64,000 nt of DNA, taken from NCBI RefSeq assembly GCF_900162615.1, contig NZ_FUFN01000010.1, positions 812,149 to 876,148 of the forward strand, in the 5' to 3' direction. Below, piece after piece: positions 16,057-25,191 of this stretch (its first letter is position 1; the number at the start of each line of letters is the position of its first letter). Both the position numbers and the translations under genes were made by a program. The notes below the pieces were generated by a model, which was not told the origin of the DNA, did no database searches, and worked only from the letters and a program-made list of their open reading frames with translations. The DNA is from Virgibacillus proomii. Lineage in GTDB: Bacteria; Bacillota; Bacilli; Bacillales; Amphibacillaceae.

Positions 16057-16920
16057 ATGAGTGATTGTTTAGTCGTCGTTGGAGCGGGAGTAATGGGGCG
16101 GGGAATTGCTTATGTCGCTTCATTAGGTGGTTATTTTGTGAAGCTTGTTGATATGAAACAGGAAATACTTGAGCAAGCAAAAGTAGAAATTAACAAGCTT
16201 TATGAGAAAGGAATCTCCCATGGGAAGGTAACGGAAGCTAAGGCAAATGAGGGAAAGGCTAATATTTGTTATGAAACAAAGTTGGAAACAGCAGTAAAAG
16301 ATGCCACGATTGTTATTGAGGCAGTACCTGAAGTGAAAGAAATAAAAAGGAAAATATTTGAAAAAATTGATCGTGCTGCACCAAGGAACTGTGTGTTTGC
16401 TACAAATACATCGACTATGAGCCCAACGGAAATAGCTTCATATACAACCAAACCAGATTTAGTCATTGCTATGCATTTTTTTAATCCAGTTCATAAAATG
16501 CCACTGATTGAAATTATACGTGGCTTGGAAACAAGTGATGAGACAGCTGAATTCGCTGAAAGAGTTTCTCGGAAAATGGGGAAAGAAACAGTGACCATCC
16601 ATGAATTTCCTGGATTTGTAACAAGCCGTATTAGCTGCTTAGTTGGGAATGAAGCATTTTATATGTTACAGGAAGGACTGGGAACTCCGGAGGAAATCGA
16701 TAAAGCTATTAAACTGGGATTAAATTATCCGATGGGACCGTTTGAGTTAGGAGATTTAGTCGGCTTAGATACAAGACTTCATAATCTCCGCTATTTACAT
16801 CAAACATTAGGTGATAAATATCGTCCCGCACCACTTCTAGAACAATATGTAAAAGCTGGAAGATTAGGACGTAAAACAGGGAAGGGCGTTTACGACTATG
16901 AAGGAGAGGGAGATGGATGA
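16057..16920 (+). CDS. paaH: 3-hydroxyacyl-CoA dehydrogenase (3-hydroxyadipyl-CoA)
   Basis: A 287-residue protein of the single-function 3-hydroxybutyryl/3-hydroxyadipyl-CoA dehydrogenase family. The NAD fold opens with GAGVMGRGIAYVASLGG (about 9-25) and the catalytic His is in MHFFNPVHKMPLIEI. The C-terminal helical domain is complete (GLNYPMGPFELGDLVGLD). AGGAGAG precedes the ATG. It overlaps paaJ by 4 bases (ATGA), a sign of translational coupling. Confidence 0.9.
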   Translation: MSDCLVVVGAGVMGRGIAYVASLGGYFVKLVDMKQEILEQAKVEINKLYEKGISHGKVTEAKANEGKANICYETKLETAVKDATIVIEAVPEVKEIKRKIFEKIDRAAPRNCVFATNTSTMSPTEIASYTTKPDLVIAMHFFNPVHKMPLIEIIRGLETSDETAEFAERVSRKMGKETVTIHEFPGFVTSRISCLVGNEAFYMLQEGLGTPEEIDKAIKLGLNYPMGPFELGDLVGLDTRLHNLRYLHQTLGDKYRPAPLLEQYVKAGRLGRKTGKGVYDYEGEGDG

Positions 16921-18113
16921 AAGAAGTTGTCATTGTTGATGCAGTAAGAACCCCAATCGGTCGATATAATGGTTCTTTAAAATTTGTACGTCCGGATGAT
17001 TTAGCGCAAGCGGTAGTAAAAGGGATCATAGATAGACAGCCAAAACTACCGGTAGAAGCAATTGAAGAAGTCATTATTGGTAATGCTAATGGTGCAGGAG
17101 AAGAAAATAGAAATGTCGCTCGCATGGCTGCACTACTTGCTGGACTTCCTGTTCATGTAACCGGCACAACAGTGAATCGCCTTTGTGGCTCAGGTTTGGA
17201 TGCAGTTAACATGGCAGCACGAGCGATTATGGTTGGGGATGGGGACATTTATATAGCTGGAGGAACAGAGAGCATGACAAGAGCTCCATTTGTTCTGTCC
17301 AAACCTGAATTGGGATTTTCACGAGGGAATAAGACGTTAATTGACACTACCATTGGCTGGCGTTTCATTAATCCAAAGCTGGAAGCAATGTATGGTACTG
17401 ATTCCATGCCGCAAACTGCAGAAAATGTAGCAAAACGATTTAATATAACGAGAGAGGAACAAGATGATTTTGCCTATGATAGTCAAATGAAGGCGAAAAA
17501 GGCATTAGAAGCGGGAAGGTTTAACGATGAACTCATTCCGGTTACGTATACGTTCAAAGGGGAGGAAATTACGGTCGATAAAGATGAGCATCCACGTCCA
17601 ACAACAACCCGTGAAAAATTAGCCAGCTTAAAGCCATTATTTACAGGAGGAACGGTTACAGCGGGTAATGCTTCAGGAATAAATGATGGAGCATCGGCAT
17701 TGTTATTAATGAGTAAAGAAAAAGCGGAACAATTAGGTATCGAGCCTATGGTACGCTACATAGCGAGTGGAACTGCCGGACTTGAACCTGCCATCATGGG
17801 ACTTGGACCTATTGAAGCAACTAAAAAAGCATTGCAACGAGCCAATTTAGAAGTAGCAGAGCTTGAATTAGTCGAATTAAATGAAGCATTTGCATCACAG
17901 GCACTTGCATGTATAACACAACTTGAGTTGAATCCCGATATCGTAAATGTAAATGGAGGAGCGATCGCATTTGGTCATCCACTAGGAGCAAGCGGATCGA
18001 GAATCCTCACGACATTAGTGCATGAAATGTGCCGCAAGGATGCTAAATATGGTCTTGCCACGATGTGTATCGGTGTAGGCCAAGGGATTGCAACTATTGT
18101 TGAAAAGATGTAA
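16917..18113 (+). CDS. paaJ: Acyl-CoA thiolase (3-oxoadipyl-CoA thiolase)
   Basis: A 398-residue thiolase with all catalytic residues: C90 (NRLCGSG), H354 (AFGHPLGASG) and C384 (MCIGVGQG). In the paa context it cleaves 3-oxoadipyl-CoA to acetyl-CoA and succinyl-CoA, and may also act on the dehydro-suberyl intermediate. GGAGAGGGAG precedes the ATG, which overlaps the end of paaH. The next crotonase starts 18 bases after its stop. Confidence 0.92.
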   Translation: MKEVVIVDAVRTPIGRYNGSLKFVRPDDLAQAVVKGIIDRQPKLPVEAIEEVIIGNANGAGEENRNVARMAALLAGLPVHVTGTTVNRLCGSGLDAVNMAARAIMVGDGDIYIAGGTESMTRAPFVLSKPELGFSRGNKTLIDTTIGWRFINPKLEAMYGTDSMPQTAENVAKRFNITREEQDDFAYDSQMKAKKALEAGRFNDELIPVTYTFKGEEITVDKDEHPRPTTTREKLASLKPLFTGGTVTAGNASGINDGASALLLMSKEKAEQLGIEPMVRYIASGTAGLEPAIMGLGPIEATKKALQRANLEVAELELVELNEAFASQALACITQLELNPDIVNVNGGAIAFGHPLGASGSRILTTLVHEMCRKDAKYGLATMCIGVGQGIATIVEKM

Positions 18114-18131
18114 ATGGAGAGGAGTGTAGGA

Positions 18132-18908
18132 ATGAGTCATGTTTTTTTGGAAAAGAAGGAACGAATTGCCTATATTACAATGAATAGACCCGAAGTATTG
18201 AACTGTTTTAATTATTGTACATTGCTAGAGTTAGAGGAAGTAATAGAAGATTTGTCGATCGATCAGAATATACAAATTGTGGTCATTACAGGAAGCGGTG
18301 ATAAAGCCTTTAGTGCAGGAGCTGATTTAAAAGAGCGCAGACATTTAGGAAAGAAAGAAGTAATCCGGAATGTAAAAAAGATTAGTTCTGTGTTTGAACA
18401 GGTTGCAAACTTACCTCAACCGACGATTGCATTAATAAATGGATATGCATTTGGTGGAGGTTTTGAACTTGCGCTTGCTTGTGACTTTCGTATATCCGTT
18501 TCTTATGCGACAATGGGACTAACGGAAACAAGTATGGGAATCATTCCTGGTGCTGGTGGTACGCAGCGACTCCCAAGGTTAATAGGACAGGCGAGAGCAA
18601 TGGAGTTGATTTTAACTGCGAAACGAATATCTGCGGAGGAAGCTTTTGAATATGGTCTCGTTAACAAGGTGGTAGAGCCGCAAGAACTTTTAGAAAGCTG
18701 TGAATTATTTGCTGAATCGATTATGAACAATGCTCCAATTGCAGTTCAGCAAGCAAAATTTGCGATTCAAAATGGGATGAACACGGATCTAAAAACAGGG
18801 ATGAAACTAGAAGAGAATGCATACCGACTGACGATTCCAACAAAAGATCGAATAGAAGCACTTGCAGCATTTAATGAAAAAAGACCTCCCCAATTCATTG
18901 GTGAATAA
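18132..18908 (+). CDS. Enoyl-CoA hydratase, third crotonase of the cluster
   Basis: A 258-residue crotonase (GDKAFSAGADLKERRHL; GYAFGGGFELALACDFRISVSYATMGLTETSMGIIPGAGGTQRLPRLIG). The two Glu positions of true hydratases are present. The presence of three crotonases is one more than PaaF plus PaaG; this copy may serve the beta-oxidation steps with PaaH and PaaJ, leaving the 12482 copy for another reaction. ATG 18132 follows GGAGAGGAG; the ATG at 18114 is part of that upstream region. Confidence 0.85.
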   Translation: MSHVFLEKKERIAYITMNRPEVLNCFNYCTLLELEEVIEDLSIDQNIQIVVITGSGDKAFSAGADLKERRHLGKKEVIRNVKKISSVFEQVANLPQPTIALINGYAFGGGFELALACDFRISVSYATMGLTETSMGIIPGAGGTQRLPRLIGQARAMELILTAKRISAEEAFEYGLVNKVVEPQELLESCELFAESIMNNAPIAVQQAKFAIQNGMNTDLKTGMKLEENAYRLTIPTKDRIEALAAFNEKRPPQFIGE

Positions 18909-19007
18909 TATCTATTGCTGCATCGAAAGCGATATCCGTTTTTACATTTTTTAAAGTAACTTCATCTAGTTATGTTCTAAAAACGTAGCTTCTTACGATA
19001 GGTTCAA

Positions 19008-19300
19008 TCTAAAGGAAGGTCAACTAAAAGCGGGCTTGCCGCTCAGTCGTCGTTTTAGAGACATGTATCTTTTATCCCGAATGTAAGGAGCCGTACTTCC
19101 TCATTTCAAAATTGTGCTAATGATGTTGAGAACATGATGGGAAAAACGGGTCCTAAATCCCCGATCGTTTAAGGCCTTTAGGTCATACCCTTGCGGTACT
19201 AACATTCAAGGAGAAAAGCACTCCTTGAATGAAGTTTCCCTTTATCTCGTCTGAAGCTCTGCCGTTTGTATCCCACTAACCAGGCGATTCCAGTTTTGGT
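19008..19300 (+). repeat. Family C repeat with nested family A copy
   Basis: The 5' half of family C (19008-19070: AATCTAAAGGAAGG, GCGGGCTTGCCGCTCA, TTTTAGAGACATGT) is followed by family A (19071-19246) and then the 3' half of C (GAAGCTCTGCCGTTTGTATCC). In this A copy the second stem CATTCAAGGAG/CTCCTTGAATG is perfect. Confidence 0.7.
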
Positions 19301-19392
19301 TCCACTATAGGAAAGTATAAAACTAAAGGCTTTATCGTATAAGAAAAACTACAGCTTTCGCAAAGGATTTGGCGACAAGCCTAGTTTTTCTA
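19301..19392 (+). repeat. Family B repeat, unoccupied copy
   Basis: Begins TCCACTATAGGAAAGTATAA and contains GGCTTTATCGTATAAG without interruption. It ends in a hairpin with arms AGAAAAACTA and TAGTTTTTCT. Compare 32094-32360, where family A sits at the TTTATC, and 41361-41457. Confidence 0.7.
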
Positions 19393-19463
19393 AGCTTCAT
19401 GGAACGTGTTTATCCCTGATGAATGGTTACACAGCAAAAAAGTTGATTTAACAGATAAAAAGG

Positions 19464-20384
19464 ATGATCAAAATGCAAAAGAAACTGAATACACGTTCGA
19501 TGATTTTTACATTGTTTGGCGACTATATCCGCTACCATGGTAATGAAATATGGATGGGGAGTCTGATTAAACTATTGGAACCGTTTAATCATAATGAGCA
19601 AGCTGTACGATCAGCTATTTCCCGAATGAGTAAGCAAGGGTGGGTTGTCAGTCGTAAAGAGACCAACAAAAGCTATTATTCATTAACCGAGCGAGGAAAG
19701 AAAAGAATGGAAGAAGCGGCCGGTCGTATCTATAGAATTGAGGCGGAGAAGTGGGACGGAAAATGGCGTATGCTTCTATACAATATTCCTGAGGAAAAAA
19801 GGCAAATTAGAGACGAGTTGCGAAAAGAGTTGATTTGGAGTGGGTTTGGTTTACTATCCAATGGGGTTTGGATTACACCGAACAATTTGAAAAATCAAAT
19901 TAACGATATTATTGATAAATACAATATAAGAGAATGTGTTCATTTTTTTACAGCTGACAATGAAGGTCCACAATCGAATAAACAGATAATAACGAACTGT
20001 TGGGATATTGACCATATCAATAAACAATATCAAATGTTTATTAAGTTTTATGAAGGGGAAATGGTTGAAAATCGTCAAAAATTAGAGGAAGGGAAAATGA
20101 GTAATCAAGATTGTTTTGTAGAACGTACGCTGTTAGTTCACCATTATCGTAAGTCACTTTTTATTGATCCTGGTATCCCGCAAGAGTTATTGCCCGAAAA
20201 ATGGCTGGGTGAACAAGCAGCCAAGCTGTTTAGCAGTTATTACAACATTCTTGCAGAAAAGGCAAATGCATTTTTTGAGAAGGTTTATGCAGAAGGCTAT
20301 ACGAATCAAAAAAATATGAGTACTCCAACTATCTCCAACTTTTTTGAATTAGTAAATATACCTGACTCATCTGACGAAAGATAG
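19464..20384 (+). CDS. paaX: PaaX-family transcriptional regulator
   Basis: A 306-residue regulator with the N-terminal winged helix of PaaX (SMIFTLFGDYIRYHGNEIWMGSLIKLLEPFNHNEQAVRSAISRMSKQGWV). The central domain reads WDGKWRMLLYNIPEEKRQIRDELRKELIWSGFGLLSNGVWITP and the C-terminal domain WLGEQAAKLFSSYYNILAEKA. In characterised bacteria PaaX represses paa genes and responds to phenylacetyl-CoA. The palindrome at 6160-6183 is a candidate target. ATG 19464 and 19473 are both usable. It is probably co-transcribed with the next gene (3-base gap). Confidence 0.92.
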   Translation: MIKMQKKLNTRSMIFTLFGDYIRYHGNEIWMGSLIKLLEPFNHNEQAVRSAISRMSKQGWVVSRKETNKSYYSLTERGKKRMEEAAGRIYRIEAEKWDGKWRMLLYNIPEEKRQIRDELRKELIWSGFGLLSNGVWITPNNLKNQINDIIDKYNIRECVHFFTADNEGPQSNKQIITNCWDIDHINKQYQMFIKFYEGEMVENRQKLEEGKMSNQDCFVERTLLVHHYRKSLFIDPGIPQELLPEKWLGEQAAKLFSSYYNILAEKANAFFEKVYAEGYTNQKNMSTPTISNFFELVNIPDSSDER

Positions 20385-20387
20385 GGA

Positions 20388-21350
20388 GTGGTGACCGTCG
20401 TAAATAAATTAACCCAATTATTGAATATAACGTATCCCATTATCCAGGGAGGGATGGGAAATATTAGCGATCCGTATCTCGCTGCAGCTATTTCCAATGC
20501 GGGAGGACTAGGGACAATTGGTGTTGGAGATTTGCCGGTAAATGAGGCAGTTTATAAAGTCACGGAAATGTTGAAGCAGACGTCAAACCCGTGTTGTGTA
20601 AATATACCGATCGCTGTTCACCCGAATGTTAGTCACATCGTTCAACAGATGATTAATCTAAACGTTCCAGTTGTTTCACTATCCGCAGGCAATCCTGCTC
20701 CGTTCATTTCTTTATTCCAACAGCATAAGATAATTGTCATATGTGTGATAGCTACTGTTCGACAGGCAAAGAAGGCAGAAAAAGCAGGAGCCGATATTAT
20801 TGTATGTGAAGGCTATGAAGCAGCAGGGATTAATGCCAAAAATGAAAGTACAACGATGACATTAATCCCACAAGTTGTTCAACAGGTAAATATCCCGGTT
20901 GTGGCTGCTGGAGGAATTGCCGATGGAAAAGGACTTGCTGCAGCTTTGGCACTTGGCGCTTCCGGAGTACAAATGGGAACTCGTTTTATTGCCACAAAGG
21001 AAGCGCCTTACCATGAAATATATAAACAGGCAATTATCCAAGCTACGGATGAATCAACCGTTATTGTCGGACGTAGATTTAATCGCATTCGGAGGTTAAT
21101 CAGAAGCGAATATACATCCAAACTGTTAGAGATAGAAAATAAATATGATGATTCAGCGTTATTTTCCGAGCAGACAACAGAAACCCATCATAAGATAGGA
21201 GCTCTCGATGGTGATATGAAGAATGGATTTATTAATGGAGGACAAATTGCTGGTCTTATTGAGGACTGTCCTTCCGTATATGATTTGCTTGAAACAATGA
21301 CAGCTGACGCCAAACAAATATTAAAACAAAGCTTGGGGAAATTAGAGTAG
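20388..21350 (+). CDS. Nitronate monooxygenase / FabK-like flavoprotein
   Basis: A 320-residue FMN-dependent TIM barrel of the NMO/2-nitropropane dioxygenase family (YPIIQGGMGNISDPYLAAAISNAGGLGTIG; GIADGKGLAAALALGASGVQMGTRF). Members also include enoyl-ACP reductase FabK, so the reaction is uncertain. Position after paaX suggests a side role in aromatic catabolism, by inference only. GTG 20388 or 20391 can start it. Confidence 0.8.
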   Translation: MVTVVNKLTQLLNITYPIIQGGMGNISDPYLAAAISNAGGLGTIGVGDLPVNEAVYKVTEMLKQTSNPCCVNIPIAVHPNVSHIVQQMINLNVPVVSLSAGNPAPFISLFQQHKIIVICVIATVRQAKKAEKAGADIIVCEGYEAAGINAKNESTTMTLIPQVVQQVNIPVVAAGGIADGKGLAAALALGASGVQMGTRFIATKEAPYHEIYKQAIIQATDESTVIVGRRFNRIRRLIRSEYTSKLLEIENKYDDSALFSEQTTETHHKIGALDGDMKNGFINGGQIAGLIEDCPSVYDLLETMTADAKQILKQSLGKLE

Positions 21351-21366
21351 CGTAGTTTCATGTTAT

Positions 21367-21402
21367 AAAAAAGCGGTCTTTCTTAATGAGATTGCTTTTT
21401 TT
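21367..21402 (+). terminator. Rho-independent terminator
   Basis: AAAAAGCGGTCT (21368-21379) pairs with AGATTGCTTTTT (21389-21400) using two G-U pairs, followed by Ts. It ends the paaX-NMO transcript. Confidence 0.8.
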
Positions 21403-22400
21403 AATGTTCTTGGAAATTATCATTTTTACATAGTTATAAAAGCAGCTTTTTTAGTTTTACGTGCGCAAGCTGTTGCAAAGTTGCTTGTTTGGTTCCAGTC
21501 GATATCCATCGTTTCATTATATTCTATATGGTTATATTAATTTTGTTTAAAGCGAGAAAAATACGTATTCTTACATGTGGGAGAAAAAATCCTTCCACAT
21601 AAAATTTTTATACACGTTAATGTAAAATGAAATTTGCTGCATCATTTTTACTTTTTATTAAGGTCCATTCCACCATGAAAAACAGATAATGAAACTAATT
21701 TAATATTATAAGTTAGTATAAAATCTACTATTACCATGGTAACCCTAATCGTTTCTACTATTGCTACTAAAGCTACTAATACATCATACCGGCTTGTATA
21801 ATCGTTTAGCAGTTTGTATAGCTAGGTTACTTTAAAACAAACTTTTTTATGTGTTTAGTTGCTCCTTTAGTAAAGAAAATGCCCATGCATTCTTCAATTA
21901 AACTAGCGATCTCATCTAGGCTTTCGTGTGTAGCTGGAACACTTATATGGTGTCAATGTATTTGTGTTATCATCGTGTACATGAAACTTAAGATTGCTCA
22001 TCTATTAAATACCGTCGCAAAAAATTTTCTCGTAAATCATTAGGGGATAATTACACTTGTCTTTTCGTTATCTTTCTAACAGGATTATTCATAATTGGTT
22101 GAAAAACAACATTATGTTTTTCTTCATTATAAGAAGCAGATATATATCTCGAATGTAACGAACCGTAGTACTCAATCTGCTTTTTATTTTGCAAACTTAA
22201 TGAGAGAAAGGCACCTAAATTCTCGATTCGTTCTACTAACATTTAGTAGGGGATAAAGAAAAATCTCTGCTGAATGAAGTTTAAGTTTAAAATAATTCGC
22301 ATCTTTTAAAGCACTTTTTCCTATTTGAGGAAAATTCAAAAGTTTTTTGCCGATTTTCTGCCCAAAAACAGATGAAAAATCGGACTATTTTCTCAATAGG
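21403..22400. other. Non-coding region with a decayed family A copy
   Basis: No credible gene was found; short ORFs such as 21849-22043 lack coding character. A worn family A copy occupies about 22144-22288 (TATATCTCGAATGTAACG ... GCTGAATGAAGTTTAAG). Further down, CCGATTTT and AAAATCGG form a small hairpin at about 22350-22385 just before the regulator promoter. Confidence 0.5.
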
Positions 22401-22407
22401 GTATTAT

Positions 22408-22436
22408 TTGAATTTATGTTACAATATAACTATACA
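22408..22436 (+). promoter_or_regulatory. Promoter of the HTH-TPR regulator
   Basis: TTGAAT (22408-22413), 17-base spacer, TATACA (22431-22436). The spacer includes GTTACAATATAAC, a small palindrome. Transcription from here would start near 22443, which rules out starts upstream such as 22347. Confidence 0.6.
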
Positions 22437-22472
22437 TATAAAAGTACTAATTCTAGAATGGCAGGTGGGAGA

Positions 22473-23750
22473 TTGATAGAAATTGGTTCTTTTATTAAAT
22501 TAGAACGAACGAAGCGTAATATGACACAAGGGGAATTATCAGAGGGTATTGTTTCATTATCCTATTTATCAAAAATAGAAAACAAAAAGACAAAAGCAAG
22601 CCCGGAAATTATTCAATTACTTTGTGATCGATTAGGAATTGAGGTTATGGATGGAACGGATTTACAGATTGAGGAGAAGTGCAACGAATGGTATGACATG
22701 CTATTTGACCGATATGATAAGCAAGTTATGATAGCGAAGTACGAAGAATTACAACAGCTAATGAATCGAAGCATTAATAATCATACACTTATGTTTGAAA
22801 TTCATCAAATTCGCTACTATTGTGTTTTACGTGATCTTGGAAAAGCGTTACAGAAAATGAATGAAATCCATAACATGGCTGATTCATTTAATTATGAAGA
22901 AAGTTATTACTGGCATAAATTTAAAGGAAACTATTATACATTTAAAGAAGAATATGATAAAGCGATCAGGAGTTACAAATTGGCAGAGGAACAGATTCGG
23001 TTAGCCAATATTGACGAACAGGAAATTGCTGATTTGAATTATGCTTTATCAATAGCCCACAATAATCTGTGGGAAGATCTAGAGGCTATTGATTACGCAA
23101 AGCTAGCAATGGAAGTGTTTCAGCGGAATTATAATTTTATCCGCTGTGCACAATGTCATATCTTATTAGGGATATCATATCAAAGAATTAAAAAGCCGGA
23201 AAGAGCTCTAAAACACTACAATTTGGCAATGCATTTGGGAGAATTAAATAAAAGTCAGGATATCATTTATCTAACGCATTATAATTTGGGGTATTTCCAT
23301 TCAGTAGTAGGAAATTCCGAAGAAGCCATCAAACATTATTTAATAGCTATAGAAGAAAAAAATTTAGAGTATAAAACTAAATTAGAAACGTTTACTCGGT
23401 TAATCCAAGAGCTTTATACAATTGGGGATTATGAAAAAGCAAAAGCATGTTTGCAACAGGCTAAGGAAATACTGGAATTAGCTAAATGTAAATATGATAA
23501 ATTCTATAACAATTTTTATGACTACATTATTCAAGTATATACGTATTTGCTAAATGGCGATGTAAGAAAGTTTAGATCAATATTAGCAGATGACTTTATA
23601 CCTTATTTAACACAACAGGAAGATTATGGAAATTTAGTATTTTATGCAGAACTGTTAGCTGTTCAACTAGAGAAAATGGGTAAGTATAAGGAGTCTGTTC
23701 AATATTATAAAGTAGCAAACAGGAGTTATAACAAATTAATCAAATTATAG
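22473..23750 (+). CDS. RRNPP-type HTH-TPR regulator (NprR-like)
   Basis: A 425-residue cytoplasmic regulator. Residues 1-60 form a Cro/CI-type HTH (IGSFIKLERTKRNMTQGELSEGIVSLSYLSKIENKKTKASPEIIQLLCDRLGIE). The rest is a series of TPR helices (for example YDKAIRSYKLAEEQI, ERALKHYNLAMHLGEL, SEEAIKHYLIAIEEKN, YKESVQYYKVANRSYN). The length equals that of NprR, a peptide-sensing transcription factor of Bacillus. TTG 22473 is chosen from the promoter position and GGTGGGAG. A 46-codon exported peptide gene follows 14 bases downstream, the standard layout of RRNPP quorum-sensing pairs. The target genes are unknown. Confidence 0.85.
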   Translation: MIEIGSFIKLERTKRNMTQGELSEGIVSLSYLSKIENKKTKASPEIIQLLCDRLGIEVMDGTDLQIEEKCNEWYDMLFDRYDKQVMIAKYEELQQLMNRSINNHTLMFEIHQIRYYCVLRDLGKALQKMNEIHNMADSFNYEESYYWHKFKGNYYTFKEEYDKAIRSYKLAEEQIRLANIDEQEIADLNYALSIAHNNLWEDLEAIDYAKLAMEVFQRNYNFIRCAQCHILLGISYQRIKKPERALKHYNLAMHLGELNKSQDIIYLTHYNLGYFHSVVGNSEEAIKHYLIAIEEKNLEYKTKLETFTRLIQELYTIGDYEKAKACLQQAKEILELAKCKYDKFYNNFYDYIIQVYTYLLNGDVRKFRSILADDFIPYLTQQEDYGNLVFYAELLAVQLEKMGKYKESVQYYKVANRSYNKLIKL

Positions 23751-23764
23751 AGGAGGGATAGAAG

Positions 23765-23905
23765 ATGAGAAAATTAGTAGTATCAGTAACATGTGGTGCA
23801 CTGCTTATTGGAGGGTTTTTATTTACCAATAAACAATATGAAGACACAGCATCCCTAACGCCTACTCCTACGGCTAAATCAACCATTCCAACCAGCAATT
23901 TGTGA
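23765..23905 (+). CDS. Exported signalling propeptide paired with the regulator
   Basis: A 46-codon gene with a very good ribosome binding site (GAGGAGGGAT). The peptide has a short basic start (MRKL), a hydrophobic core (VVSVTCGALLIGGFLF, residues 5-20), and a polar Thr/Pro-rich tail ending AKSTIPTSNL. This matches the plan of NprX/PapR/Phr precursors, which are exported, cut to a short C-terminal peptide and re-imported. The mature peptide may come from the last 5-8 residues; this is inference. It is co-transcribed with the regulator and closed by a strong terminator. Confidence 0.75.
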   Translation: MRKLVVSVTCGALLIGGFLFTNKQYEDTASLTPTPTAKSTIPTSNL

Positions 23906-23987
23906 TAAAAAACCCTAGAAAAATTGAGTCCCTTACTTTTTTCTATATTTTCGATACTTGAGTATAAGGCGCTCTTGTAAATCCCAG

Positions 23988-24027
23988 AAAAAATAAAGCG
24001 TGAGCTTGAGCTCATGCTTTATTTTTT
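23988..24027 (+). terminator. Strong terminator after the peptide gene
   Basis: AAAAAATAAAGCGTGAGC pairs with GCTCATGCTTTATTTTTT with one G-U pair around a TTGA loop, ending in a T-run. It closes the regulator-peptide transcript and is nearly symmetric, so it may also act leftwards. Confidence 0.85.
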
Positions 24028-24377
24028 CTTATATAGTTAGATATAAATTCACTAACAAAAAAACGATGAATCCCGCTATTAACAATAAAAGTGAATTTAT
24101 CTTGATATCTTTATTAAATAATTCAAGAATACTATTAATGAATAAAATCCTGCCAATAAAAAAACGACCAGTATAAGGCTATATTAATACTTGTTTTATT
24201 TGGATTTTTACTTGGTTTAAAGAACAATAAATCATTCGGTATGGGTTTAAAAACAAAAGTGCAAATACATAGATCATCAGAAGTTTTATTAACAGATATA
24301 CTTTTTGATAGGTAGTAGGGGGCTTACCATTCGCCCCCTACATTAAAAATTGATATATGGTATATAATTCATCTGTA
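24028..24377. other. Gap with a decayed small membrane ORF and a GC-rich hairpin
   Basis: On the minus strand near 24040-24140 a frame reads INSLLLLIAGFIVFLLVNLYLTI but has no start codon, so it looks like a remnant of a small membrane protein. GTAGGGGGC (24315-24323) pairs with GCCCCCTAC (24333-24341), a strong hairpin just 3' of the leftward gamma-carbonic anhydrase gene that may stop its transcript. Confidence 0.45.
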
Positions 24378-24893
24378 CTATTTTAAAATTTGTTTAAAAT
24401 CTTTGCCTTTTGCTACATATGTATCAATGGATAATTGGATGAGTTCAAGGTCTTTTGCAGATACGTCACGAACTATTTTTCCTGGCGAGCCAACAACAAG
24501 CGAACGAGATGGTATTTTTTTCCCTGGTGGTATAAGGGTGTTTGCACCAATAATGCATTCCTCACCAATCTCAACATTATCTAATATCGTTGATCCCATT
24601 CCGATGATCGACCGCTTCCCTACCTTACATCCATGGAGGATAACATTATGCCCAACGGTAACTTCGTCCTCCACAACTACAGGACAACCTTCAAATAAAT
24701 GAATGGTAGAATTGTCTTGAATACTACATTTTTCTCCTATCATTATTGAATCTTCGTCACCCCTTAACACCGCATTAAACCAAATAGTAGATTTTTTTCC
24801 GATGGTTATATCTCCGATCAAGTATGCTCCTGGCGCGACAAAAACGCTTTCATGAATGGATGGCTTGTGATGGTTGTATGGAATAATCAACAT
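24378..24893 (-). CDS. Gamma-carbonic anhydrase-like hexapeptide-repeat protein
   Basis: A 171-residue left-handed beta-helix protein (GDITIGKKSTIWFNAVLRGDEDSIMIGEKCSIQDNSTIHL; VTVGHNVILHGCKVGKRSIIGMGSTILDNVEIGEECIIGANTLIPPGKKI). The metal His residues typical of the family are present (H in STIHL, H in VTVGHN, H in VILHG). Relatives include YrdA and PaaY, a thioesterase of the paa pathway. The paa genes end 3 kb away, so a PaaY role is possible but not shown. GAGAGGTGAT precedes the ATG. Confidence 0.85.
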   Translation of the reverse strand: MLIIPYNHHKPSIHESVFVAPGAYLIGDITIGKKSTIWFNAVLRGDEDSIMIGEKCSIQDNSTIHLFEGCPVVVEDEVTVGHNVILHGCKVGKRSIIGMGSTILDNVEIGEECIIGANTLIPPGKKIPSRSLVVGSPGKIVRDVSAKDLELIQLSIDTYVAKGKDFKQILK

Positions 24894-25102
24894 ATCACCT
24901 CTCGAAATAGTTTGTATTTTAAGTTAATTATAACATTTTATAGTTAATTTGAGGAGCGGAATATAAGTTGAAATAGTTCTATATTACGAAACACTTAACC
25001 ATAATTAGCTTGTCAGGCGATTTTGTATCTAATGGAATAAAGGCATTATGTTAAAGGAAACAGTTCGTACGCGATCTTCTACATGGTTGTAACTACAATA
25101 CA

Positions 25103-25138
25103 AAGTCACACAGAGATAGAATATAATCTGTGTGACTT
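25103..25138 (-). terminator. Hairpin after the MFS gene
   Basis: AAGTCACACAGA (25103-25114) pairs perfectly with TCTGTGTGACTT (25127-25138). It lies 54 bases beyond the stop of the leftward MFS gene. The T-run is weak, so termination is probable rather than certain. Confidence 0.6.
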
Positions 25139-25191
25139 GCTTGATCAATACTCACTAATAAAGAGATCCATGTTTTAGAAAAGATAACATT

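Noticed and set aside
22347..22472. Longer N-terminus for the HTH-TPR regulator
   Set aside because: The promoter at 22408-22436 lies inside it, and the HTH domain begins just after TTG 22473.
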